A DNA stretch of 64,000 bases from Arenibacter certesii DSM 19833. GTDB taxonomy: Bacteria > Bacteroidota > Bacteroidia > Flavobacteriales > Flavobacteriaceae. A program made the position numbers and the translations under genes. Shown here piece after piece: positions 1-9,783 of the stretch (the first letter of the stretch is position 1; each line of letters starts with the position of its first letter). The stretch covers positions 62,001 to 126,000 of the forward strand of contig NZ_KE386914.1 in the NCBI RefSeq assembly GCF_000429545.1. Reading direction: 5' to 3'. The notes under the pieces are model-generated. The model searched no databases and was not told the DNA's origin. It worked only from the letters and a program-made list of their open reading frames with translations.

Positions 1-22
1 ATAGGATTAGCTTCTAATACAA

Positions 23-30
23 TACCTTTG
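23..30 (+). promoter_or_regulatory. candidate -7 element, RNA methyltransferase gene
   Basis: TACCTTTG matches the Bacteroidota -7 consensus TAnnTTTG and lies 20 bases before the ATG at 51. No TTG-type -33 element is evident in the 22 bases available upstream. Confidence 0.45.
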
Positions 31-50
31 CAATCTTAATTTTTTTTAAA

Positions 51-1268
51 ATGCGATTACATAGAAATCTAGTGTTTGCAGTTGTTGATGCATTAAATTA
101 TATATTTAATGAAGGCGAATATGCAGATAAAGTAGTAGAAAAAGTATTAAAATACGATAAGCGCTGGGGTGCGCGAGACAGGGGCTTTATTGCCGAAACC
201 ACCTATGATATGGTGCGATGGAAGCGATTATATGCCGAGATAGCCGAAGTGAAAGCCCCTTATAGCAGACCAAATCTGTTTAGAATGTTTGCTGTTTGGG
301 CGGTTTTAAAAGGCATAAAACTTCCAGATTGGAAACAATTAGAGCCAACCCCTGAAAGAAGAATCAAAGGGAGATTTGATGAACTTTCTAAAATCAGAAA
401 ATACAGGGAGTCTGTTCCGGATTGGATGGATGAATTAGCAGCAAAAGCATTAGGTGAAGCGCTTTGGACCAAGGAAATAGCCGCTTTAAACCAACAGGCA
501 GAGGTTATTCTAAGGGTAAACACCTTAAAGACCACCAAAGATGCCTTGAAAAATGCACTCCGTGAAGCAGGAATCGAGACCGAACCTATACGAGGGTATC
601 CAGATGCTTTAAAACTGGCCGAGCGCAGCAATGTATTTATTACTGAGCCTTTTAAATTAGGATGGTTTGAAGTGCAAGACGCCTCTTCCCAACTAGTAGC
701 TCCATTTTTAGATGTAAAACCCGGACAGCGTGTTGTTGATACTTGTGCAGGTGCAGGTGGGAAAACCTTGCATTTGGCTGCCCTAATGGAAAATAAGGGG
801 CAATTGATAGCCTTGGATATTTACGGAAATAAGCTTAAAGAACTTAAGAGAAGAGCTAAAAGGGATGGTGCCCACAATGTGGAAACTAGACATATAGAAA
901 CTACCAAGGTAATTAAGAAGTTATACGATACAGCAGACCGGGTACTTATAGATGCCCCTTGTACTGGACTCGGAGTACTTAAAAGGAATCCGGACGCTAA
1001 ATGGAAATTGCAACCAGAGTTTCTTGAGAAAATTATGGTTACACAGCAAGAGATCTTACAGGACTATAGTCGCATTGTTAAACCTGGTGGTAAGTTGGTT
1101 TATGCAACCTGCTCAATTTTACCACAAGAAAATATCATGCAGGTAAAGAAATTTTTAAGTTCTGAGGCCGGAAAGGATTTCCATCTAGTTAAGGAATCCA
1201 AAATTTATTCTTCTAAAACAGGATATGATGGGTTTTATATGGCGCAGTTGGAAAAGAATCCCGCCTAA
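51..1268 (+). CDS. RsmB/NOP2-family RNA (cytosine-C5)-methyltransferase
   Basis: SAM-dependent m5C methyltransferase of the NOL1/NOP2/Sun family, acting in the cytoplasm probably on rRNA. The N-terminal 120 or so residues are helical and NusB-like. The Rossmann domain follows, with the SAM-binding stretch VVDTCAGAGGKTLHLA. Both family cysteines are present: C304 in DAPCTGLG (motif IV) and C354 in YATCSILPQEN (motif VI, the expected covalent catalyst). At 405 residues the length fits RsmB-like enzymes. The ATG at 51 follows a TAnnTTTG box by 20 bases, and the gene ends just before a strong hairpin terminator, so it is probably a single-gene unit. The family is clear; the exact target (16S C967 or another site) cannot be read from the sequence. 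Confidence 0.93.
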   Translation: MRLHRNLVFAVVDALNYIFNEGEYADKVVEKVLKYDKRWGARDRGFIAETTYDMVRWKRLYAEIAEVKAPYSRPNLFRMFAVWAVLKGIKLPDWKQLEPTPERRIKGRFDELSKIRKYRESVPDWMDELAAKALGEALWTKEIAALNQQAEVILRVNTLKTTKDALKNALREAGIETEPIRGYPDALKLAERSNVFITEPFKLGWFEVQDASSQLVAPFLDVKPGQRVVDTCAGAGGKTLHLAALMENKGQLIALDIYGNKLKELKRRAKRDGAHNVETRHIETTKVIKKLYDTADRVLIDAPCTGLGVLKRNPDAKWKLQPEFLEKIMVTQQEILQDYSRIVKPGGKLVYATCSILPQENIMQVKKFLSSEAGKDFHLVKESKIYSSKTGYDGFYMAQLEKNPA

Positions 1269-1280
1269 TCAACGAATAAA

Positions 1281-1317
1281 AAAATCCCCGATGTAAAATG
1301 TCGGGGATTTTTTTTTT
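1281..1317. terminator. intrinsic terminator, probably bidirectional
   Basis: AAATCCCCGA and TCGGGGATTT form a 10-bp perfect stem around a 9-base loop, followed by a run of T on the plus strand and preceded by an A-run, so it can work both ways. It sits between convergent genes ending at 1268 (plus) and 1346 (minus). Confidence 0.85.
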
Positions 1318-1345
1318 GCTTCTTCTCGTTATTGACATTAGTACA

Positions 1346-1786
1346 TCAAATTCCAATCCGGACACTGGGCATTCTAACTCCTATTCCGGTACTAATTGTT
1401 GTTCTGTTGTAGGGTCTACGGTTCCCATAATTAGTATTATTGTAATAATAGAAAGAAGTTTGAGTGTGATAGTGCCTACTGTGATGACAATGAGAATCAC
1501 AATGCTTTCTATGCTGGGCATAAGCATCATTTTTCCCCTTTAAATAGGCTTTATATGCTTTTTTATCTCTCTTTTTCAAGTCGCGTTCATATTCCTTTTG
1601 ATCTTCCCAAAACTCCTCCTCGGCATCTTCGTCCAAGTTTTGGGTCTGTTCATATCTTGCATCTTCGATAGCACGTTGTTCATAATAGGATATCTCTTTA
1701 TTTTCTATAGATTTTTTCTCTTGGGCAAATAATCCCACAGACATACACAACAAACTAATGAACGGAACGTATTTTAATTTCTTCAT
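1346..1786 (-). CDS. small exported acidic/His-rich protein, unknown function
   Basis: A 146-residue protein with a clear signal peptide (MKKLKYVPFISLLCMSVGLFAQ, cleavage expected after the AQ). The mature part begins with a strongly acidic stretch rich in E, D and Y, then a Lys-rich segment, then HRKHCDSHCHHSRHYH, which holds seven His and two Cys and could bind metal. The C-terminal third is Asn/Tyr/Arg-rich and ends in a short hydrophobic motif (IGVRMPSVRIGI). No family recognised. The gene is convergent with the RNA methyltransferase across a shared terminator. It could be a periplasmic metal chaperone or simply a low-complexity envelope protein; only export is well supported. Confidence 0.7.
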   Translation of the reverse strand: MKKLKYVPFISLLCMSVGLFAQEKKSIENKEISYYEQRAIEDARYEQTQNLDEDAEEEFWEDQKEYERDLKKRDKKAYKAYLKGKNDAYAQHRKHCDSHCHHSRHYHTQTSFYYYNNTNYGNRRPYNRTTISTGIGVRMPSVRIGI

Positions 1787-1890
1787 AATATTAATGTTTT
1801 ATTCGAACATCTTAGCTCGAGACAATGGTTCGTGAATAAAACAACTACAGGAGAATTTACCCTACCTTAAACTTAAAATTCATCTATGGT

Positions 1891-3699
1891 TTAAAAATAA
1901 TCTTTGCCCGTATTTAGAGTTAGAACATCTTTATGCATCAATGATTCCGCTAAAGCATTGGTTTTTACCAATTCGTACTTAAAGTAAAACTTCATGGAGT
2001 GTATTTTACTTTCATAGAAGTTGGTGGAGTAGGTTTTATTCTTTTCTAACATATTTTGTTGTGCTCTTGCGGCAATATCCAACCATACCCACCCTAGCAC
2101 CAAATGACTAAGAAATTCCATAAACAAATTTGCATCGGCGAGATATCGTTCATAATCCCCTTCTTTGGCAATAGGCATCAAATGGGCAGTTACTTCCTGC
2201 GTCAATGATATCTTATCTCCAAGAATTTTAGCATAGGGAGCTAAATTTTCCATCGTTAGGGCCTCGGTAATAGTCTCCAATATTTCATTAAGCAACAGCT
2301 CCAGTCCTTTTCCATGGGCCATCAATACCTTTCTTCCCAAAAGATCTTGGGATTGAATTCCCGTTGTTCCCTCATAAATACTAAAAATACGGATATCGCG
2401 ATAGTACTGCTGTAAGATATAGTCTGTACAGAATCCATAACCTCCTAAAACCTGAAGTCCATTACTAACTGCTATCGCGCCTGCTTCAGAAGGGTAGGTT
2501 TTTACTATAGGCGTGATCATCTCCAACAGTAATCCGTATTTTTTTGTAAGGGCTATATCATTTTCAGCAAGTTGTAGGTCGTGATATTTAGCTGCCAACA
2601 AAATTAAGCTTAGTGATCCTTCGGCAATAGTTTTTTGAAGCAATAACATTCGCCGTACATCGGGGTGTTCAATAATTAAACAAGGGCTTTCGTTGGGATT
2701 CTTTTTTCCTGAACTCCTAAGTTTTCTACCTTGGGTACGTTCCCTGGCATATTCTAAGGACGCCTGATAAGCAGCCATAGTTATAGCTGCTGCTCCCCTT
2801 CCCACACCTATGCGGGCATCGTTCATCATTTGGAACATATATTTCAATCCGTGGTGAGCTTCACCCAATAACCATCCTCGGCAGTTGTTTTTATCTCCGA
2901 ACCCCAAATGTGTAGTAGCAAAACCTCGCTGACCCATTTTTTTAAAATCCGACAGGGTAACCACATCGTTGTTCACGAGTTCTCCATCTTCCATTCGGTT
3001 TTTCGGTACCACAAACAAGGAAATCCCTTTGGTTCCCGCTGGAGCACCTTCTATTCTGGCCAATACAAGATGTACTATGTTTTCGGCATATGGATAGTCG
3101 CCCCCAGAAATAAATATCTTCTGACCTTTTATTTTATAATATCCATCTTTATCGGGAATGGCTTTGGTAGTAATATCAGATAGGGAGCTGCCAGCATCGG
3201 GTTCAGTAAGACACATAGTTCCGCCCCATTTGCCAGATAACATGTTTGGGATATATGTGTCTTTTAAAGCTGTATTTCCAAAATGGATTATCAATTCCGC
3301 CGCCCCTAAAGTTAATGTCAAGTATCCGGGTAAATGATTATTGGCTGTATCTAAGATATAAGTTGCCGCGGTATGGACAATAAAGGGCAGCTGCAATCCT
3401 CCTATTTCATAATCTAAAGGACCGCATATTAGTCCCATTTCTCCACCTTTCTTCATCATCACTCCTACTTGTTCGTGAACTATGACCTCCCCATCCTTAA
3501 ACGCTGCAGGAGATTCATCCATCTCTCTAAAATAAGGGAACAGTTCCCGGTCCGAAAATTCCTTAACAGAATCTAAGAACAGACCCAGGGACTCAAGATC
3601 GTGCTCCTTATATCGGTCTAATTTAAGCACATTGGAAAGTCCGTGTACATTGTACAATAAGTATTTAAGTGTTGGTAAATCTATATATTGTTGTATCAT
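1891..3699 (-). CDS. acyl-CoA dehydrogenase family protein, long form
   Basis: FAD-dependent dehydrogenase that would introduce a trans-2 double bond into an acyl-CoA. The 602 residues (from ATG at 3699; a TTG two codons upstream is also open) exceed the usual 380. The core shows the N-terminal helical domain, the beta domain (GGTMCLTEPDAGSSLSD, KIKGQKIFISGGDY), the flavin/CoA helical domain (YARERTQGRK) and the signature RDIRIFSIYEGTTGIQSQDLLGRK, followed by about 130 extra C-terminal residues as in the AidB/FadE-like C-terminal-extended group. It stands apart from the fad cluster at 12-20 kb and has no acyl-CoA partner genes beside it, so its substrate range is open. The family is certain; physiological substrate is inference. 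Confidence 0.92.
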   Translation of the reverse strand: MIQQYIDLPTLKYLLYNVHGLSNVLKLDRYKEHDLESLGLFLDSVKEFSDRELFPYFREMDESPAAFKDGEVIVHEQVGVMMKKGGEMGLICGPLDYEIGGLQLPFIVHTAATYILDTANNHLPGYLTLTLGAAELIIHFGNTALKDTYIPNMLSGKWGGTMCLTEPDAGSSLSDITTKAIPDKDGYYKIKGQKIFISGGDYPYAENIVHLVLARIEGAPAGTKGISLFVVPKNRMEDGELVNNDVVTLSDFKKMGQRGFATTHLGFGDKNNCRGWLLGEAHHGLKYMFQMMNDARIGVGRGAAAITMAAYQASLEYARERTQGRKLRSSGKKNPNESPCLIIEHPDVRRMLLLQKTIAEGSLSLILLAAKYHDLQLAENDIALTKKYGLLLEMITPIVKTYPSEAGAIAVSNGLQVLGGYGFCTDYILQQYYRDIRIFSIYEGTTGIQSQDLLGRKVLMAHGKGLELLLNEILETITEALTMENLAPYAKILGDKISLTQEVTAHLMPIAKEGDYERYLADANLFMEFLSHLVLGWVWLDIAARAQQNMLEKNKTYSTNFYESKIHSMKFYFKYELVKTNALAESLMHKDVLTLNTGKDYF

Positions 3700-3822
3700 A
3701 GTCAAAATTATTAGTTCTAATATGCTTACTAAGATAAAATATATTCCGTCTAAATCACAGGGTACGTCAAGTCATTCCTTTGGAATGGGAATAATAAAAC
3801 ACGGAATTAGACTTTGGTCCAC

Positions 3823-3830
3823 TATCTTTG
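3823..3830 (+). promoter_or_regulatory. candidate -7 element, CDF transporter gene
   Basis: TATCTTTG fits TAnnTTTG and lies 22 bases upstream of the TTG start at 3853, which supports that non-ATG start. No good -33 TTG at the usual spacing. Confidence 0.45.
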
Positions 3831-3852
3831 TGGCTTATAAATCTCCCAAAGA

Positions 3853-4719
3853 TTGAAGAACGAAAATACAGCCATACGAACCATTTACTTTAGTATTGTG
3901 GCAAGCACCCTTTTAGCAATTATTAAGGGGTTGGCTGGTTTTTTCGGTAATTCTTATGCTCTAATTGCCGACGCTATAGAGTCTACAACCGATATATTCT
4001 CTTCTCTACTAGTGCTCTTCGGATTAAAATATGCAAAAAGACCCGCCGATGATAACCACCCTTATGGACATGGGAAAATAGAACCTCTCATCACTTTTTT
4101 AGTAGTTGGATTTTTACTACTATCTGCTGTCTTAATCGCATATAATAGTATCCAGAATATTCAGACCGCACATTTACCGCCTAAACCGTGGACCTTATTA
4201 GTACTTGGAGGAATAATCATATGGAAGGAAACTTCATTTCGCCTCGTATTAAAAAAAAGTATTGAGACCAATAGCTCCTCCTTAAAAGCGGATGCATGGC
4301 ACCATAGAAGTGATGCTATAACCTCTGTGATGGCCTTTGTAGGTATAACAATTGCTTTATTGTTTGGTGATGGATTTGAAACTGCAGATGACTGGGCGGC
4401 CTTATTTGCTGCGGGTTTTATAGTGTATAACAGCTACTTGATTTTCCGACCTGCACTCGGTGAAGTTATGGATGAACATCTTTACGATGATCTTATAGAA
4501 GAAATAAGGCAGATTTCTATTGGCGTTGAAGGGGTTTTGGGGACCGAGAAATGTTTTGTAAGAAAGGCAGGGACAAAATACCATGTAGATCTTCACGCAT
4601 TGGTAAATGGGGATATATCAGTGTCTGAAGGTCACGCTATATCACACAAATTAAAAGATACGCTAATCAAGAAAATTCCAAATTTAGAGCATGTCTTAAT
4701 TCATATAGAGCCTAAATAA
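3853..4719 (+). CDS. cation diffusion facilitator (CDF) family metal transporter
   Basis: Inner-membrane metal/proton antiporter exporting divalent cations such as zinc or iron. The 288 residues show about six hydrophobic segments. Metal-site motifs are DAIESTTD in the second membrane helix and ADAWHHRSD in the fifth, followed by a soluble C-terminal domain (about residues 210-288) of the CDF dimerisation type. The start is TTG; no in-frame ATG precedes the first membrane helix, the encoded N-terminus MKNENTAIRT fits the family, and a TAnnTTTG box lies 22 bases upstream. Divergent from the acyl-CoA dehydrogenase and upstream of purL. The metal cannot be assigned from sequence. Confidence 0.9.
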   Translation: MKNENTAIRTIYFSIVASTLLAIIKGLAGFFGNSYALIADAIESTTDIFSSLLVLFGLKYAKRPADDNHPYGHGKIEPLITFLVVGFLLLSAVLIAYNSIQNIQTAHLPPKPWTLLVLGGIIIWKETSFRLVLKKSIETNSSSLKADAWHHRSDAITSVMAFVGITIALLFGDGFETADDWAALFAAGFIVYNSYLIFRPALGEVMDEHLYDDLIEEIRQISIGVEGVLGTEKCFVRKAGTKYHVDLHALVNGDISVSEGHAISHKLKDTLIKKIPNLEHVLIHIEPK

Positions 4720-4808
4720 ATCATATTAGGTTCCAATGTTTAATAATAATTAACAATATCACCATAAAACTGTTAACTATTCTCCTTATAAATTTCAGTT
4801 TAAAACCG

Positions 4809-4816
4809 TAAATTTG
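4809..4816 (+). promoter_or_regulatory. candidate -7 element, purL
   Basis: TAAATTTG is a full match to TAnnTTTG, 32 bases before the purL ATG. The -33 side is poor (no TTG at 19-21 bases). Confidence 0.45.
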
Positions 4817-4848
4817 TGCCTTTCTTAATCTTACAATTTATAAACTAG

Positions 4849-7800
4849 ATGATTCATTTCTTCGGAGACCTCGACACCAAAGTTTTTGCGGTACAAACCA
4901 AGCAAGATCTGTTACAGGAAGATATAATAAAGCTTAGTTGGTTATTTGGTAATCAACCTAAGATAATAGCGGCGTCTTTAGACGCCTTTTTTGTTGGTCC
5001 TAGGGCAGCCATGATTACGCCATGGAGTACCAATGCCACGGAAATCACCCAAAATATGGGTATATCTGGGATAGTAAGAATTGAGGAGTTTTTAGCTTCA
5101 AACAAGGAGTTTAAGGACTACGACCCTATGCTGTCTCAAAAATATAGTTCACTACATCAGGATATATTTAAAATAGATGTTGAACCTGCTCCCATCCAAG
5201 AAATTGAAGATATTGCTTCTTACAATGAAAAGGAAGGCTTAGCCCTTAATGAAGAGGAAGTAGAATACCTACAGGAGATGTCTAAGAAGATTGGGCGTAA
5301 ATTGACCGATTCCGAAGTTTTTGGATTTAGTCAAGTGAATTCAGAACACTGTAGGCATAAGATATTTAATGGCACTTTCATCATTGATGGCGAAGAAAAG
5401 CCATCCTCTCTTTTCCAGTTGATAAAAAAGACCTCCAAGGAGAATCCGGGAGACATTGTATCGGCCTATAAGGATAACGTAGCCTTTATTAAGGGACCAA
5501 AGGCGGTTCAGTTTGCTCCGAAAACTGCAGACAAGCCCGATTTTTATAAGGAAAGTGATTTTGAATCCGTTATTTCCCTAAAAGCGGAAACCCACAATTT
5601 CCCGACAACAGTAGAACCTTTTAGTGGTGCTGCTACCGGTGCAGGAGGTGAAATTCGTGACCGACTGGCAGGAGGTAAAGGCTCTTTGCCATTGGCAGGA
5701 ACAGCTGTTTACATGACTGCTTATTCCCGATTAGAGGACAATAGACCGTGGGAAAAAGCTATGAAGGAAAGGGATTGGTTATACCAGACCCCAATGGATA
5801 TCTTGATTAAAGCATCTAATGGAGCATCTGACTTTGGCAACAAATTTGGTCAGCCTTTAATTGCTGGGTCTGTTCTTACCTTTGAACATGATGAAAATAA
5901 TCGCAAATTAGGCTATGATAAAGTGATTATGCAAGCCGGAGGTATTGGATATGGTAAGGCTAGTCAGGCAATTAAAGAAGAACCAAAAGCTGGGGATAAA
6001 ATTGTAATTCTTGGTGGAGATAATTATCGTATCGGGATGGGCGGTGCTGCTGTTTCTAGTGCAGATACCGGCGCATTTGGATCTTCTATAGAACTTAATG
6101 CCATACAACGTTCCAATCCAGAAATGCAAAAAAGAGCTGCTAATGCTATCAGAGGGATGGTAGAAGCAGAACATAACCCAATAGTATCAATTCACGATCA
6201 TGGGGCTGGGGGACATTTAAATTGTCTTTCCGAACTAGTGGAAGATACAGGTGGAAAAATAGATTTGGACAAGTTGCCTGTTGGAGACCCAACCTTATCG
6301 GCCAAGGAAACCATCGGGAACGAGTCCCAGGAGCGCATGGGCCTAGTAATAGGTAAGCAAGATATAGATACATTGCAAAGAATTGCGGATAGGGAAAGAT
6401 CGCCTATGTATAAAGTAGGTGATGTAACCGGAGACAAGCGTTTTACTTTTGAATCTGCCACTACTGGAGAAAAACCAATGGATTTGGATTTGTCCGATAT
6501 GTTCGGGAGCTCTCCAAAAACCATCATGACAGATACTACGATTAAAAGGGAATACAGTGCCCCTGTTTATTCTTTGGAGCATTTTCACGAGTATTTGGAA
6601 AACGTACTTCAATTAGAGGCTGTAGCCTCTAAAGATTGGTTAACCAATAAGGTAGACCGATGTGTTGGAGGGAAAGTAGCCAAACAACAATGTGTAGGCT
6701 CGCTACAATTGCCTTTAAACAATTGTGGGGTAATGGCGTTGGATTATAAAGGGAAGGAAGGAATTGCCACCTCTATTGGGCACTCTCCTATTTCCGGACT
6801 AATTGATCCTACCGCGGGTAGTAAAAATAGCATTGCTGAAGCATTGACCAATATTGTTTGGGCCCCATTAAAGGATGGACTTTCCTCGGTATCGCTTTCT
6901 GCGAACTGGATGTGGCCTTGTAATAATGAAGGGGAAGATGCTAGACTATATGAAGCTGTTTCGGCCGTTTCTGATTTTTCTATCGCCTTAGGAATCAATG
7001 TTCCTACCGGGAAAGATTCACTTTCCATGAAGCAACGTTATAAAAATGACGAGGTAATCGCACCAGGAACTGTAATTATCTCAGCTGCTGCCAACTGTAA
7101 CGATATTAATAAAGTAGTTGAACCTGTTTTACAAAGGAATGGAGGAGGTATCTACTATATTAACTTATCAGAAGACAGTCACAAATTAGGCGGATCTTCT
7201 TTTGCTCAAGTTTTCAATACTATTGGAAACGAAGCTCCATCCGTACTTAATGCTAAAAACTTTAAGAATACCTTCAATACGATTCAGAAATTAATCGTAG
7301 AGGACAAAATTCTTGCAGGACATGATGTTGCTTCTGGTGGATTGATCACTACCCTTTTAGAGCTTTGTTTTGCAGACCAAAATTTAGGTGCAAATTTAGA
7401 CTTAACATCAATTGAGGAGCCGGATACCATTAAATTGTTGTTTGCTGAAAATTCTGGAATCGTTTTTCAAGCTAAGGACGCTTCTGTAGAAGCTATACTT
7501 AACGAAGCAGGAGTTGTATTTTACCATATTGGTTCCGTTACTGAAGAAGCTACGCTTACCATCAAAAACAATGAGGTGGAAATGGGACTGAATATAGAGT
7601 CCTTAAGAGACACTTGGTTTAAGACCTCATATCTTTTAGATCAGCAGCAAACCGCCAATAATTTGGCTAAAGATCGATATGAAAATTATAAGAATCAGCC
7701 TTTAAACTATATTTTTCCAGCTAATTTTGAAGGTAAAATGCCTGAAAAACCGGCTACTGGTAAAAGACCTAAAGCTGCTATTCTTAGAGAAAAAGGCAGT

Positions 7801-8517
7801 AATTCTGAACGTGAAATGGCCAATGCCATGTTTTTGGCCGGATTTGATGTTAAGGACGTACACATGACCGACTTAATATCAGGAAGAGAGACGTTGGAAG
7901 ATATCCAATTTATTGGCGCCGTGGGCGGATTCTCCAACTCGGATGTATTAGGAAGTGCTAAAGGTTGGGCTGGAGCATTTAAGTATAATGAGAAGGCCAA
8001 TAAAGCACTGAAAGATTTCTTTGCTAGACCTGATACGCTTTCTGTGGGAATTTGTAATGGTTGTCAATTGTTTATGGAATTGGAACTAATTAATCCAGAG
8101 CATTCGGAGCATGGGAAACTTACCTATAACAATTCTAAAAAACACGAAAGCGGATTTACCTCTGTAAAAATCCAGAAAAACAAATCGGTGATGCTCTCCT
8201 CATTGGAAGGCACCAGCCTGGGAGTGTGGATTTCTCACGGGGAAGGTAAATTTAAACTACCTCTTTCTCAAGATAGTTATCAAATTGTAGCCAATTATGC
8301 TTATGAAGGGTACCCTGCTAACCCTAATGGGAGTGATTACAACACTGCTATGATGTGTGATAAGACAGGTAGGCATTTAGTCACTATGCCCCATATAGAA
8401 CGTTCTATATTCCAATGGAACTGGCCGCACTACCCTAAGGATAGAAAAGATGAAGTTTCTCCTTGGTTAGAAGCATTCGTAAACGCGAGGAAATGGATCG
8501 AAAATAACGGTAAGTAA
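4849..8517 (+). CDS. purL: phosphoribosylformylglycinamidine synthase, large single-chain form
   Basis: Fourth step of de novo purine synthesis: FGAR + glutamine + ATP to FGAM. The 1222 residues combine an N-terminal PurS-like region, a linker with the hallmark FSQVNSEHCRHK, two AIRS-type ATP-binding halves (SLKAETHNFPTTVEPF and GAGGHLNCLSELVEDTGG in the first, DFSIALGINVPTGKDSLSM in the second), and a C-terminal class I glutamine amidotransferase domain with nucleophile C1069 in VGICNGCQLF and the HGEGKF histidine motif. Length is slightly below the 1295 residues of the E. coli enzyme. Cytoplasmic. The gene stands alone with its own promoter-like box and a terminator. Confidence 0.97.
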   Translation: MIHFFGDLDTKVFAVQTKQDLLQEDIIKLSWLFGNQPKIIAASLDAFFVGPRAAMITPWSTNATEITQNMGISGIVRIEEFLASNKEFKDYDPMLSQKYSSLHQDIFKIDVEPAPIQEIEDIASYNEKEGLALNEEEVEYLQEMSKKIGRKLTDSEVFGFSQVNSEHCRHKIFNGTFIIDGEEKPSSLFQLIKKTSKENPGDIVSAYKDNVAFIKGPKAVQFAPKTADKPDFYKESDFESVISLKAETHNFPTTVEPFSGAATGAGGEIRDRLAGGKGSLPLAGTAVYMTAYSRLEDNRPWEKAMKERDWLYQTPMDILIKASNGASDFGNKFGQPLIAGSVLTFEHDENNRKLGYDKVIMQAGGIGYGKASQAIKEEPKAGDKIVILGGDNYRIGMGGAAVSSADTGAFGSSIELNAIQRSNPEMQKRAANAIRGMVEAEHNPIVSIHDHGAGGHLNCLSELVEDTGGKIDLDKLPVGDPTLSAKETIGNESQERMGLVIGKQDIDTLQRIADRERSPMYKVGDVTGDKRFTFESATTGEKPMDLDLSDMFGSSPKTIMTDTTIKREYSAPVYSLEHFHEYLENVLQLEAVASKDWLTNKVDRCVGGKVAKQQCVGSLQLPLNNCGVMALDYKGKEGIATSIGHSPISGLIDPTAGSKNSIAEALTNIVWAPLKDGLSSVSLSANWMWPCNNEGEDARLYEAVSAVSDFSIALGINVPTGKDSLSMKQRYKNDEVIAPGTVIISAAANCNDINKVVEPVLQRNGGGIYYINLSEDSHKLGGSSFAQVFNTIGNEAPSVLNAKNFKNTFNTIQKLIVEDKILAGHDVASGGLITTLLELCFADQNLGANLDLTSIEEPDTIKLLFAENSGIVFQAKDASVEAILNEAGVVFYHIGSVTEEATLTIKNNEVEMGLNIESLRDTWFKTSYLLDQQQTANNLAKDRYENYKNQPLNYIFPANFEGKMPEKPATGKRPKAAILREKGSNSEREMANAMFLAGFDVKDVHMTDLISGRETLEDIQFIGAVGGFSNSDVLGSAKGWAGAFKYNEKANKALKDFFARPDTLSVGICNGCQLFMELELINPEHSEHGKLTYNNSKKHESGFTSVKIQKNKSVMLSSLEGTSLGVWISHGEGKFKLPLSQDSYQIVANYAYEGYPANPNGSDYNTAMMCDKTGRHLVTMPHIERSIFQWNWPHYPKDRKDEVSPWLEAFVNARKWIENNGK

Positions 8518-8541
8518 TTTTCATTTGTCATTTTAATATAT

Positions 8542-8581
8542 ATTACCCCGTTGGAAATTTCCTTCGGGGTAATTTATTTTT
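8542..8581 (+). terminator. intrinsic terminator after purL
   Basis: ATTACCCCG (8542-8550) pairs with CGGGGTAAT (8565-8573) in a 9-bp perfect stem, followed by TTATTTTTA. The loop contains its own small palindrome, GGAAATTTCC. Located 25 bases after the purL stop. Confidence 0.8.
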
Positions 8582-8784
8582 AGGGGATAAACCATGTTCT
8601 AAAATGGTGTTGATTAATCTATTAAAAAGATGACGATCTATAAATATCAAACCATAAAATCATTACTTTTAATGGTATTTATTGCAGCCATCTGACCCTA
8701 GAGAAGTCTATTGACCTTAATTATACCTAATTAATGATCTAGTAAAGTAGAATCGAGGAAAAGAGAAAAAGTCAAATACGGGAA

Positions 8785-9621
8785 TTGGGTAGTCAAACAG
8801 TATATAAATTGGAAAAAGCATCAAATTACCAGGCCATCAATAAAGCATCTTGGAATAACCGGGTTAATGCACATTTAAATTCGGATTTTTATGACCTTGA
8901 TGGTTTTTTGAATGGAAAATCCTCTTTAAACCAAATAGAAACGGACCTTTTGGGCGATATAAAAGAGAAAAGTATTCTTCATCTACAGTGTCACTTTGGT
9001 CAAGATACTATCTCCCTTTGTCGTTTAGGAGCACAGGCTACAGGTGTAGATCTGTCTGATAAAGCAATTGAGGCTGCCAAGAGAATTGCCGCTGACACAA
9101 ACTCCAAAGCCACTTTTATATGTTGCGACATTTATGATTTGCCAAAATATTTAAACCATCAATTTGATATTGTTTTTACAAGCTATGGAACAATTGGGTG
9201 GCTACCTGATTTAAATAAATGGGCTACAATTATAGCTAGATTTTTAAAACCAGGTGGTAAGTTAGTATTCGTAGAATTTCATCCTGTAGTTTGGATGTTT
9301 GATGACAATTTTGAGAAAGTTGCCTACAATTACTTCAACTCAGGAGCAATTGTAGAAACAGAACAGGGAACTTATGCCGACAAAAATGCTGAAATAGAAC
9401 AGGAGTACGTAATGTGGAACCACAGTTTAAGTGAAGTGATCAGTGGTCTAATTTTGGCGGGACTAGAAATTAAATCCTTTGAGGAGTTTGATTATTCGCC
9501 TTATAACTGTTTCAACCATACCGTAGAAATAGCACCAGGGAAATTCAGAATAAAACATCTAGAAAATAAAATCCCACTGGTCTATTCCTTAGTTGCAACC
9601 AAGAAGAGTACTACCAAATAA
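8785..9621 (+). CDS. class I SAM-dependent methyltransferase, substrate unknown
   Basis: Soluble methyltransferase of about 270-278 residues. The Rossmann core shows motif I as ILHLQCHFGQDTISL, the acidic loop GVDLSDKAIEAAKR, motif III near DIYDLPKYL and the motif after helix D FLKPGGKLVFVEFHP. The N-terminus NYQAINKASWNNR is characteristic of this methyltransferase group. There is no ATG before motif I; TTG at 8785 and TTG at 8809 (MEKASNYQAIN) are the candidate starts, and the second fits the usual N-terminus better. Isolated between purL and the AAA+ gene, so context does not point to a substrate. Confidence 0.82.
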   Translation: MGSQTVYKLEKASNYQAINKASWNNRVNAHLNSDFYDLDGFLNGKSSLNQIETDLLGDIKEKSILHLQCHFGQDTISLCRLGAQATGVDLSDKAIEAAKRIAADTNSKATFICCDIYDLPKYLNHQFDIVFTSYGTIGWLPDLNKWATIIARFLKPGGKLVFVEFHPVVWMFDDNFEKVAYNYFNSGAIVETEQGTYADKNAEIEQEYVMWNHSLSEVISGLILAGLEIKSFEEFDYSPYNCFNHTVEIAPGKFRIKHLENKIPLVYSLVATKKSTTK

Positions 9622-9783
9622 AACCTCATAAGAATAGAAGGATAAAGGCATATACATCCTCCTCTAAACTATCACTGCCATTCTTTTTTTATTATACCTG
9701 TTACTGATTTCCCAGAAACCGTATGGTTTTAAATATCTTTGAAGATTATAATCCATCTCATAATATAATATTTAAAAGACTCT

